A stretch of 7,123 bases of DNA, taken from the NCBI GenBank assembly GCA_002404375.1, contig DHJO01000061.1:1992-9114 (forward strand), written 5' to 3'. Position 1 is the stretch's first letter, and each line of letters starts with the position of its first letter. This stretch comes from Gemmatimonadales bacterium UBA4718 (GTDB taxonomy: Bacteria; Gemmatimonadota; Gemmatimonadetes; Gemmatimonadales; Gemmatimonadaceae). The notes under the pieces were generated by a model. That model did no database searches. It was not told the DNA's origin and saw nothing but the letters and a program-made list of their open reading frames with translations. Made by a program: the position numbers and the translations under genes. Shown here one piece after another: positions 1-5,686 of the stretch.

Positions 1-2
1 GC

Positions 3-671
3 GCGGTTGCGGCGCAATCCGCCAGCGATCGCGCTTCGTGGGACGCCCTGATCCTGTCGCCCATTGGCGCACTGGCTCCCCTTTCTCGCGATCCGGTAGA
101 CGACGACGCTCGCCAGAGCAACGTGTGGCTGCGGTACGGCCGTTGGCGATACAATGTGGCCGATGCGATTCACTATAACACCGGTGTTACGGTGTTTCGC
201 CAACTCCCCTTCGCCAGTAGTGAGCTCTCACTCACGGGGGCGTATCTGTCGCTTTCGTGCGCAACGTGCCCTTCGTGGATTTCGGGTGGCGTGGGACTAC
301 AATCGACAATCCTGCAGTCCGGCGACATCAATGAGCTATCGGGCAGCGTCGGACTCCGCACCGACGTGGGGGGCGCTCGTTATCGCGGCAGCTCTCAGAC
401 TACAGCTGCGTCCGCCGCAGGCTCCGTCGTAATTGGTGGCGACCTTCCGTTCGTCGGAGAATCCCACCTTTCCGCCACGGTCTCACCGGGAATCGCTGTT
501 GGGCGGATCGCGCTGGTCGACGGCATCCACACCGGCGCCAGACGCACTCTTGGCGCAGCGCTCGCGTGGATTAATTCGTCAGGACTCGCTGTCAACCTCG
601 GCATGCAGAGGATCGTAATCGCCGGCGGACCCACGGAACTGGGCGCCGGGATCGGCTGGAACAGGCAGTAA
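3..671 (+). CDS. Probable outer-membrane beta-barrel protein, 5' truncated
   Basis: The reading frame is open from the left edge of the window (first full codon at 3) to TAA at 669-671, giving 222 visible residues. The start codon lies outside. The first residues, AVAAQSA, look like the end of a signal peptide, so only a short N-terminus may be missing. The rest alternates polar and hydrophobic residues with many Gly, Ser and Thr and repeated short strands (for example WLRYGRWRYNV, GVTVFRQL, ELSLTGAYLSLS, GLAVNLGMQRIVIAGG). This is the usual look of a small outer-membrane barrel of 8-12 strands. A CATC (CxxC) motif lies at visible residues 86-89, probably in a loop or strand end. The C-terminal residue is Gln rather than the classical Phe. 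No specific family is recognised and a porin, transporter or adhesin role cannot be assigned. A strong terminator follows within 13 bp, so this is the last gene of its transcript. Confidence 0.65.
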   Translation, partial: AVAAQSASDRASWDALILSPIGALAPLSRDPVDDDARQSNVWLRYGRWRYNVADAIHYNTGVTVFRQLPFASSELSLTGAYLSLSCATCPSWISGGVGLQSTILQSGDINELSGSVGLRTDVGGARYRGSSQTTAASAAGSVVIGGDLPFVGESHLSATVSPGIAVGRIALVDGIHTGARRTLGAALAWINSSGLAVNLGMQRIVIAGGPTELGAGIGWNRQ

Positions 672-683
672 GTGTTCGATGGG

Positions 684-717
684 GCAGAGCTTTCGGCCAG
701 CAAGCTCTGCGCTTTTT
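684..717 (+). terminator. Rho-independent terminator after the barrel gene
   Basis: A perfect 9-bp stem (GCAGAGCTT at 684-692 with AAGCTCTGC at 702-710) encloses a 9-nt loop and is followed at once by GCTTTTT (711-717). It begins 13 bp after the TAA of the barrel gene. It ends that transcript and insulates the inverted-repeat element downstream. Confidence 0.8.
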
Positions 718-781
718 GCCGTTGTGTTGTCGGCGGGCTGCATCCAAGACAAAGTATGTAACCTCCCAGCTTGTGCGCTGA

Positions 782-821
782 CTGAGTGCGACACTTACGG
801 TCTGAGAGCGACACTTATGGT
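782..821. repeat. Tandem duplication of the element's terminal 20-mer
   Basis: Two adjacent 20-bp units, 782-801 and 802-821, match at 18 of 20 positions. Both read CTGAG, a variable base, GCGACACTTA, a variable base, then GGT. The second unit is the outer end of the left inverted-repeat arm. The right arm has only one copy of this end (reverse complement, about 1464-1445). The extra copy may be a terminus duplicated on insertion, a remnant of an earlier copy, or an end-like target. The remaining spacer 718-781 shows nothing recognisable. Confidence 0.65.
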
Positions 822-894
822 GCGTGCCGGCTCCTTGACCACGAGAATACTGAAGCAGGGAGCTGCAAGCTTTGCAGCCTCTCAGCAGGGAGCT
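800..894 (+). repeat. Left inverted-repeat arm
   Basis: Pairs with 1371-1465. The segment 831-864 is identical to the reverse complement of 1401-1434 (34 bp). Mismatches cluster toward the inner end (865-885). The arm carries its own structure: an 11-bp direct repeat AGCAGGGAGCT at 854-864 and 884-894 (30-bp period), and a hairpin with stem GCTGCAA/TTGCAGC at 862-868 and 872-878. Confidence 0.88.
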
Positions 895-951
895 TTTCTT
901 GGGGCGTTATGGGCGCCTCGCAGGCGGATTTGTGTTGACAAGAAAAACGTT

Positions 952-1007
952 GGCTTCGCGATGAAATGGTGAGAAGCCAGAACACCCTTCGTTGCAATCT
1001 CGGGTGT
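952..1007 (+). other. Two consecutive hairpins in the leader, the second covering the start codon
   Basis: GGCTTC (952-957) can pair with GAAGCC (973-978), and ACACCC (982-987) with GGGTGT (1002-1007). The second stem includes the first two bases of the GTG start at 1006. No clear Shine-Dalgarno sequence lies between the hairpins and the start. A smaller stem, CGCCT/AGGCG, lies just upstream at 914-926. A TTGACA hexamer at 935-940 could be a -35 box, but the bases 17 nt downstream make a poor -10. Stems of 6 bp can arise by chance, so a role in controlling translation is only inferred. Confidence 0.35.
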
Positions 1008-1383
1008 GAGCGACTTCAAGAAACTGCAGGTCTGGCAGAAGGCGCACGCATTGGCGCTGCATGCTCATCGCGTCGCCATGGGAATTCGACGATCGCATGA
1101 TCTGGCGCTGCGGAGTCAGATAATTCGTGCGGCGATGTCAATTCCAGCGAACATCGTCGAGGGCAGGCGACAGGAAAGCGAAAAGGAGTTCGCCCGGTTC
1201 TTACGAATTGCGCTCAACTCCGGTTGCGAGCTGGAGTATCACTTGATAGTGGCCCGCGACATCGGCGTAATATCCGAGTCCGACTCTGCCTCGCTCCTGC
1301 GCGAAGTGATCGAGGTGCGCAAGATGATCCACGGCCTTTTAAAAAAGCTGCCCCAGACCGCGCGTATGAAAGCTCCCAGCTAG
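1006..1383 (+). CDS. Four-helix-bundle protein (S23 / 23S rRNA intervening-sequence family)
   Basis: The product has 125 residues and is almost wholly helical. It shows the family signature throughout: LQVWQKAHALALHAHR at 7-22, then LRSQIIRAAMSIPANIVEGR at about 35-54, then EFARFLRIALNSGCELEYHL at about 61-80 and ARDIGVI at about 83-89, ending in a last helix REVIEVRKMIHGLLKKL. These match the TIGR02436-type family that includes proteins encoded in 23S rRNA intervening sequences and is structurally related to the Avd subunit of diversity-generating retroelements. The molecular function is unknown; pentamer formation and nucleic-acid binding are reported for relatives. GTG at 1006 is the only usual start before the in-frame TGA at 970-972. 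The last four codons and the stop (1372-1383) lie inside the right inverted-repeat arm, so the tail RMKAPS is partly arm sequence. It is the only gene of the element and is not in an operon. Confidence 0.88.
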   Translation: MSDFKKLQVWQKAHALALHAHRVAMGIRRSHDLALRSQIIRAAMSIPANIVEGRRQESEKEFARFLRIALNSGCELEYHLIVARDIGVISESDSASLLREVIEVRKMIHGLLKKLPQTARMKAPS

Positions 1384-1465
1384 AAAGCTGCAAGGCTTGA
1401 AGCTCCCTGCTTCAGTATTCTCGTGGTCAAGGAGGCGGCACGCGCCATAAGTGTCGCCTTCAGAC
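1371..1465 (-). repeat. Right inverted-repeat arm
   Basis: This is the reverse complement of 800-894 at about 88% identity. It contains the stop codon of the four-helix-bundle gene (1381-1383). It carries several small hairpins: CAGCT/AGCTG with an AGAA tetraloop at 1377-1390, and TGAAGC/GCTTCA at 1398-1414. AGCT recurs at short intervals between 1371 and 1404. The outer end, AAGTGTCGCC, reaches 1458, and pairing continues to 1465. Confidence 0.88.
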
Positions 1466-1476
1466 TCAAAGGCGTC

Positions 1477-1506
1477 ACCGATCTGCCATCCCAACGGCTG
1501 ATCGGT
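1477..1506 (-). terminator. Stem-loop after the leftward operon, possible terminator
   Basis: ACCGATC (1477-1483) pairs perfectly with GATCGGT (1500-1506) around a 16-nt loop. On the minus strand it starts 4 bp after the TGA of the small membrane protein gene. The following minus-strand bases (GACGCCTTTGA) have only a short T run, so it is a weak intrinsic terminator at best. It may instead be an mRNA 3'-end stabiliser. Confidence 0.3.
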
Positions 1507-1510
1507 CTCA

Positions 1511-1930
1511 TCAGGGTACTGTGCTCGTACGGAGCAACCGCCACAAGCAAAAGATCGCCAGCGCCGTACAGATTCCGGCCGCGATTCCAAAGCCCACCTT
1601 ACACGCTCCTCCGCCGCCACCGCTGACCACCACCGACAATCCGGCTATCGAGCTGCGGCACTGCCCAGGTGGGGAGAAGAATGCAATCCACCACTCGATC
1701 GCGGCGGAAGCGCCGAAGAATACCGTCGCGAACCAGTCGCCGGTTCCCGCGCGGCCCGACGCCATCTCGAACAGTCTCGCCGCCGCGACGACGCAGATCA
1801 GCGCCACGAGATACGCGATCGCCGGCGGAGCGCGCAATCCGGGGACGCGGGTGAAGCCAATGTAGCCGATTTCGATGGCGGCCGCGACCATGCCCATTCC
1901 TAGGAACAACAGGGTGCGACGCGAGGCCAT
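1511..1930 (-). CDS. Small four-helix membrane protein, function unknown
   Basis: The product has 139 residues with about four hydrophobic segments: roughly 6-27 (LLFLGMGMVAAAIEIGYIGF), 36-54, 66-86 and 112-132. A glycine-rich loop, SGGGGGA, lies at 103-109, with short basic ends MASRR and WRLLR. No family, catalytic motif or ligand site is recognised. The ATG at 1930 is well supported: a GAGGG Shine-Dalgarno sequence (minus strand 1942-1938) sits 7 nt before it and overlaps the stop codon of the peptidase gene upstream, so the two are probably co-transcribed and translationally coupled. The context suggests an inner-membrane partner of the exported peptidase, but this is only inference. The (+) reading frames across this region look like antisense shadows. 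Confidence 0.7.
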   Translation of the reverse strand: MASRRTLLFLGMGMVAAAIEIGYIGFTRVPGLRAPPAIAYLVALICVVAAARLFEMASGRAGTGDWFATVFFGASAAIEWWIAFFSPPGQCRSSIAGLSVVVSGGGGGACKVGFGIAAGICTALAIFCLWRLLRTSTVP

Positions 1931-1941
1931 CGGACTGCCCT

Positions 1942-4065
1942 CTACTGCGCCATCCCGACCGCGTCGAGCATGAACGCGTAGCGAAACGCCCGCTCGCGCA
2001 GCACGTCATAACGCCCCGACGAGCCTCCGTGCCCGCCCGCCATGTTGACCTTGAGGTACAGCGGATTGGAATCCGTCTTCATCGCCCGCAGCTTGGCCAC
2101 CCACTTGGCTGGCTCCCAGTACCCAACCTGCGAGTCGTTCAAAGAGGTTGTGACGAGCATCCATGGGTACGCCTTGCGCTCGACGTTGTCGTACGGCGAG
2201 TACGACCTCATGTACGCGTACTGATCGGCAAGATGCGGATCGCCCCACTGCTGCCACTCCTGCGCGGTGAGCGGGATCGACGCGTCCATCATCGTGTTGA
2301 TGACGTCGACGAACGGCACGTCGGCGACAACCGCGCGGAACAGATCCGGCCGCATGTTGGTGACGGCGCCCATCAGGAGACCGCCGGCGCTTCCACCATT
2401 CGCAATCATCTTATCCTTGGCGGTGTAACTCTGTTTCTCGAGATAGTCGGCGACGTCGATGTAATCGAAGAAGGTGTTCTTTTTCTTCATCATCTTGCCC
2501 TCGTCGTACCACGCTCGGCCCATCTCCTGCCCGCCGCGGACGTGCGCAATGGCGAATGCGAACCCGCGGTCGACCAGACTCAGCACCGGCGAGTTGAAGG
2601 ATGCCTCAGTCGTGATTCCGTACGATCCGTAGGCCTGGAGGAGGAGCGGATGCGTTCCATCCTGCTTCCATCCTTTGCGCACGATCATCGAGACGGGCAC
2701 GTGCGCTCCGTCGCGCGCCGCCACCATGAAGCGCTTCACCTCGTACCTCGACGGGTCGAACCCTGGAACTTCGAGCCGCTTCTTCAGTACGCGCTCTCTT
2801 GTCGCCATGTCGTAGTCGAAGGTCGACGACGGCGTGACGAGTGATGAGTACACGAACCTAAGATTGTGCGTATCGAACTCGGCGTTTTGCGTTGGACTCA
2901 CCGCGTACGCCGGTTCGGGGAACGTGATGTAGTGGACGGCGTTGGTCTTGAGATCGATGACGCGGAGCCGCTGCAATCCGCCCGATCTCTCGACGACGAC
3001 GAGGTTGTTCCTGAACGGGACCAGGTACTCGATGAAGACCGAGTCCGTCGCCGGGATCATGTCGAGCCAATTCCCACCTGTGACCTCGTTGATGGGAATT
3101 CGCTGGACCCTGAAGTTCCGCGCCTTGTAATTGGTGGTCATGAGGAAGGCGCCGTCGATGTCGCCAATCTGGTATTCGACGTTCGGACTCCGGGCGACGA
3201 TGATCTGCGGCGCAACGGTTGGATTCGCCGTCGGAATGAGACGCCACTCGGACGACGTGTATCCGTCATCCGAGATGTAGATGTACTTCCCGCTCCTCGA
3301 GCGGGCGACGTTGGGCTCGTTGAGGACGTTGTCCTCGTGGAACACCTTAACGTCGCTCGACCTCGGCGTGCCCAGCACGTGCCGCCACACCGCATTCGCA
3401 CGTCGCGCCGAGTCGGCGGTCTGGTAGAACAAGATGGTATCGTTTGCCCAAGCCACCGATGGTACGACGCCGGAAATGGAGTCACCAAGCAGCTTCGCGT
3501 TATCGAGGTTCTTGACGTAAAGAGTGTAGACGCGGAGCGCGGTGGTGTCGTGCAGATAGGCGAGTCGCGATCCGCCGGGGCTCACCTGTAGCGAGCCTAC
3601 CCCGTTGAACTTTTTTCCCGCACCGAGGAGATTCTCGTCGAGAATGGTCTCTTCCGGTGCTGTAAGAGTTCCCTTCTTGCGGAGGTGGATCGGATAATTC
3701 TTCCCCTTCTCGGTGCGGTTGAAGTACCAGTATCCGTGGTCGAGGTAGGGAACGGAGAGGTCGGTCTCCTTGATGCGACCGAGCATCTCGTCGTAGAGCT
3801 TTTTCTGGAGCCCCTCGGTGTGCTTCATCCTCGCCGCGGTGTACGCATTCTCCGCCTCGAGGTAGGAGATGACCTGGGGGTCGGACTTGTTGCGGATCCA
3901 GAAGTAGTTGTCGGTGCGGACTTCGCCGTGGAGAGTGTCGACTCGCGGGATGATTCGGGCGGTCGGAGGAGCGACTGTCTGAGCGGCGAGACGGGTCGCT
4001 GAGCTCGAGCCCACTACTATAGATATGGTAGCGACTACTTGGGTGAAGATGCGGAGGGGACGCAT
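1942..4065 (-). CDS. ptrB: Exported oligopeptidase B-like prolyl oligopeptidase (peptidase S9A)
   Basis: This is a 707-residue serine peptidase that should cut short peptides, by family preference after basic residues. The N-terminus MRPLRIF, a hydrophobic stretch and SSATRLAAQ form a signal peptide of about 29 residues, so the enzyme is probably periplasmic or secreted, unlike cytosolic E. coli PtrB. The seven-bladed propeller spans roughly 40-430 and the alpha/beta-hydrolase domain about 440-707. The catalytic triad is visible: Ser559 in NGGSAGG, Asp644 in SLNDSQVGYWEPAKW and His679 in GGHGGSSGRY. The blocks RPDLFRAVVADVPFVDV and SIPLT are diagnostic for oligopeptidase B rather than true prolyl oligopeptidase. 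In the following AQEWQQWGDP, Glu603 matches one glutamate tied to P1 Arg/Lys binding in enteric PtrB, but the second is Gln605. Length is normal for the subfamily plus a signal. ATG at 4065 is preceded by AGAGG. It is the middle gene of a minus-strand operon. Confidence 0.93.
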   Translation of the reverse strand: MRPLRIFTQVVATISIVVGSSSATRLAAQTVAPPTARIIPRVDTLHGEVRTDNYFWIRNKSDPQVISYLEAENAYTAARMKHTEGLQKKLYDEMLGRIKETDLSVPYLDHGYWYFNRTEKGKNYPIHLRKKGTLTAPEETILDENLLGAGKKFNGVGSLQVSPGGSRLAYLHDTTALRVYTLYVKNLDNAKLLGDSISGVVPSVAWANDTILFYQTADSARRANAVWRHVLGTPRSSDVKVFHEDNVLNEPNVARSRSGKYIYISDDGYTSSEWRLIPTANPTVAPQIIVARSPNVEYQIGDIDGAFLMTTNYKARNFRVQRIPINEVTGGNWLDMIPATDSVFIEYLVPFRNNLVVVERSGGLQRLRVIDLKTNAVHYITFPEPAYAVSPTQNAEFDTHNLRFVYSSLVTPSSTFDYDMATRERVLKKRLEVPGFDPSRYEVKRFMVAARDGAHVPVSMIVRKGWKQDGTHPLLLQAYGSYGITTEASFNSPVLSLVDRGFAFAIAHVRGGQEMGRAWYDEGKMMKKKNTFFDYIDVADYLEKQSYTAKDKMIANGGSAGGLLMGAVTNMRPDLFRAVVADVPFVDVINTMMDASIPLTAQEWQQWGDPHLADQYAYMRSYSPYDNVERKAYPWMLVTTSLNDSQVGYWEPAKWVAKLRAMKTDSNPLYLKVNMAGGHGGSSGRYDVLRERAFRYAFMLDAVGMAQ

Positions 4066-4098
4066 GGAGGCCTCTTACGAGGGGCGGAGAAAGGAAAC

Positions 4099-5283
4099 CT
4101 AAGCCTTTTGGTCTTCGCTCGCGCGCGGAAGAGAGAGGGTAAAGCGCGTGCCTTTCCCTTCGGTGCTCTCCACAGTGAGATCGCCTTTCATCGCCCGGGC
4201 GAGATCGCGGCTTATCGACAATCCTAACCCAATGCCGCCTTCCCGATCGGAGAGACCCTCCTTCAACTGGACGAATGGCTCGAAGATGGTTTCCAGTTTT
4301 TCCGCCGCAATGCCCAACCCTGTGTCACTGATGCTTAGAGTCACGGTGTCATCCACCGCGGCACACTCGGCGCTGATGTGGCCGCCCGACGGTGTGAACT
4401 TGATGGCGTTGGAAAGAAGGTTGACGAGAATCTGAGTCACCTTTTCCGGATCCGCGCTTGCAACGATGGTCGAGTCTCCGGAGACCCCGTCGAAGGCGAG
4501 CCCTGCCTGCGCGATGAGTGGCTCGATCAGCTCGCTGGCGTGCCTGAGCGCATCACAAGCGTTGATGTCGCTCACAGCGTAAAACACGCTGCCGCTTCCC
4601 ACCCGAGCGAAGTTGAGGATTTCGGTGATGAGGGCGGCCAGGTGCTGCTGATTGGTTCTCACGCGTGCGAAGTCGGAGTGCTGATTCTCGGTCACCGGCC
4701 CTCGCAGACCCATGTCGAGGAGATCGATGTAGCCACCGATCGCATTGAGTGGCGTGCGCAGCTCGTGGCTCATCGCGCGCAGGAACGCTGTCTTCGCCCG
4801 ATCCGCGGCCTCTGCATCGTCGGCGAGCCCACGTTCGCGCAGTGCACCGAGGAGCATCTGCTCAGCAACCTGCCGTTGCAGCTCGAGCGAGGCGTCCAAG
4901 GGGCTTGATTCGTGAATCTCGATGCTGAGAGCCTCGACCCTCCCCTTGTCGGCGATCACGGGCCACGCATTGCATCGCCATCCGCTCGCTCTCTCGGTCG
5001 ACGCGTCGATGCTCTTATCCAACAGCTCGATGCCGTCGCGAAATGCTTGATCGAGAAATGCGCTCAGCGCAGCACCTTCAGTCGCGGGGAACACGGTGGC
5101 GATTGGTACGCCGGGCGCTTCAACATCGGCGATGCCGGCCAAGCGGCAGAAGGCGGAATTGGTGTAAACGAGCGTGTGCTCCGCCCCACGTGTAATGGCG
5201 AACGGCATCGGGGACCGCCGCATCGCTTCCCGGACTGAAAACCCGGTCGCGCCTGCGGCGGGTGGCCGCTTCCTGGATTTCAT
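4099..5283 (-). CDS. Soluble PAS-domain sensor histidine kinase
   Basis: The product is a 394-residue cytoplasmic kinase with no membrane segment. A PAS-like sensor domain covers about 17-125 (PMPFAITRGAEHTLVYTNSAF...), followed by a helical linker at 128-165. The HisKA domain has the H-box FLRAMSHELRTPLNAIGGY with phospho-acceptor His173. The ATPase domain has an N-box VTQILVNLLSNAIKFT (Asn288, Asn292), G1 DTGLGI at 320-325, F-box FEPF at 334-337 and G2 GGIGLGLSI at 349-357. All motifs needed for autophosphorylation are present. It is not a hybrid kinase and no response regulator is visible nearby, so it is an orphan as far as this window shows. An in-frame TGA six codons upstream fixes the start at ATG 5283 or later; the Shine-Dalgarno sequence is weak. 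It is the first gene of the leftward operon, 33 bp before the peptidase start. The stimulus cannot be inferred. Confidence 0.92.
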   Translation of the reverse strand: MKSRKRPPAAGATGFSVREAMRRSPMPFAITRGAEHTLVYTNSAFCRLAGIADVEAPGVPIATVFPATEGAALSAFLDQAFRDGIELLDKSIDASTERASGWRCNAWPVIADKGRVEALSIEIHESSPLDASLELQRQVAEQMLLGALRERGLADDAEAADRAKTAFLRAMSHELRTPLNAIGGYIDLLDMGLRGPVTENQHSDFARVRTNQQHLAALITEILNFARVGSGSVFYAVSDINACDALRHASELIEPLIAQAGLAFDGVSGDSTIVASADPEKVTQILVNLLSNAIKFTPSGGHISAECAAVDDTVTLSISDTGLGIAAEKLETIFEPFVQLKEGLSDREGGIGLGLSISRDLARAMKGDLTVESTEGKGTRFTLSLPRASEDQKA

Positions 5284-5355
5284 TCCGTCGACGACGTATC
5301 AATTTCCATGCAACTGGTTCTCCGCAGAGGTGATTTTGATCCAGGAAATCTTTGC

Positions 5356-5373
5356 TACCAAGCGTGGTACCAA
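5356..5373. promoter_or_regulatory. TACCAA direct repeat with dyad, possible operator
   Basis: TACCAA occurs at 5356-5361 and again at 5368-5373, exactly 12 bp apart. Between them TGGTA (5365-5369) makes the dyad TACCA-N4-TGGTA and the palindrome TGGTACCA (5365-5372). It lies about 75-90 bp upstream of the kinase start in the divergent intergenic region, a suitable place for a regulator site. No regulator is known, and the rest of 5284-5505 shows nothing else recognisable. Confidence 0.22.
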
Positions 5374-5505
5374 CGATTTCAGGTACTGGACGAGATCCCG
5401 TTGCTGTGCGACGGAGAGCTTTAGTCGGGGGAAATTGTTGTAGGGCGTAACGACATCGTCGAGACGGGCGGAGCATCCGTGGTGGAGCTATGGAGGATGC
5501 CGACG

Positions 5506-5535
5506 TTCTGCCCGGTCTCCGATACTGTATACAAT
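5506..5535 (+). promoter_or_regulatory. Weak sigma70-like promoter candidate for the PAP2 gene
   Basis: TACAAT (5530-5535) matches five of six -10 consensus bases. TTCTGC (5506-5511), 18 bp upstream, is a poor -35. The -10 sits inside a small dyad (CTCCG at 5517-5521 and CGGAG at 5539-5543), which could be an operator. It would give a leader of about 145 nt before the preferred PAP2 start. Confidence 0.25.
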
Positions 5536-5686
5536 ACACCGGAGGCATTGTCGTGTTCCCGGCGCTCGAGCTCCGCAGTTTACGGCCTTCGCGCACGCCT
5601 TGCAGCGATGGCGGACGTGCGGCTATTCTATGCGGGTCTCAACGCTCCTACCTCATAATGCAACACATGGCGCTGCAATCTCCGAA

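Larger units (their letters stand above)
800..1465. mobile_element. Inverted-repeat-bounded element carrying a four-helix-bundle gene
   Basis: This 666-bp unit is defined by arms 800-894 and 1371-1465, which are reverse complements of one another at 84 of 95 ungapped positions (my hand alignment). They enclose 476 bp containing one gene, 1006-1383. There is no transposase, recombinase or reverse transcriptase, so if it moves it would need help in trans, like a MITE with a passenger gene. The only clear comparison is with 23S rRNA intervening sequences, which also join an S23-type ORF to complementary ends. The flanks here are not rRNA. I see no clear target-site duplication. The element sits between the terminator of the upstream (+) gene and the 3' end of the leftward operon, a position where insertion would be harmless. 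The boundaries are those of the repeat and the true mobile ends are uncertain. Confidence 0.55.

Noticed and set aside
176..189. 14-bp perfect palindrome TAACACCGGTGTTA
   Set aside because: It lies inside the coding sequence of the barrel gene (residues YNTGVT) with no related copy seen elsewhere in the window. Most likely chance.
679..972. 97-codon (+) ORF starting MGQSFRPASSALFAVVLSAGC, with a lipobox-like LSAGC
   Set aside because: Its first codons are the terminator hairpin of the barrel gene and its second half is the left inverted-repeat arm. It has no ribosome-binding site, and the lipobox is probably chance. A small lipoprotein cut by the insertion at about 800 cannot be fully excluded.
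800..1465. A 23S rRNA intervening sequence in its normal place
   Set aside because: The flanking sequence shows protein-coding genes and a terminator on one side and a convergent operon on the other, with nothing resembling rRNA.
800..1465. A diversity-generating retroelement with Avd
   Set aside because: The protein is in the wider family, but the window has no reverse transcriptase, template repeat or variable target gene. The two repeats are inverted and lack adenine-specific differences.
2029..3591. Long (+) ORFs at 2029-2844 and 2866-3591
   Set aside because: Both lie antisense to the peptidase gene, whose catalytic motifs are intact. Their Arg/Val/Asp-rich compositions are typical of reverse-frame shadows in GC-rich DNA.
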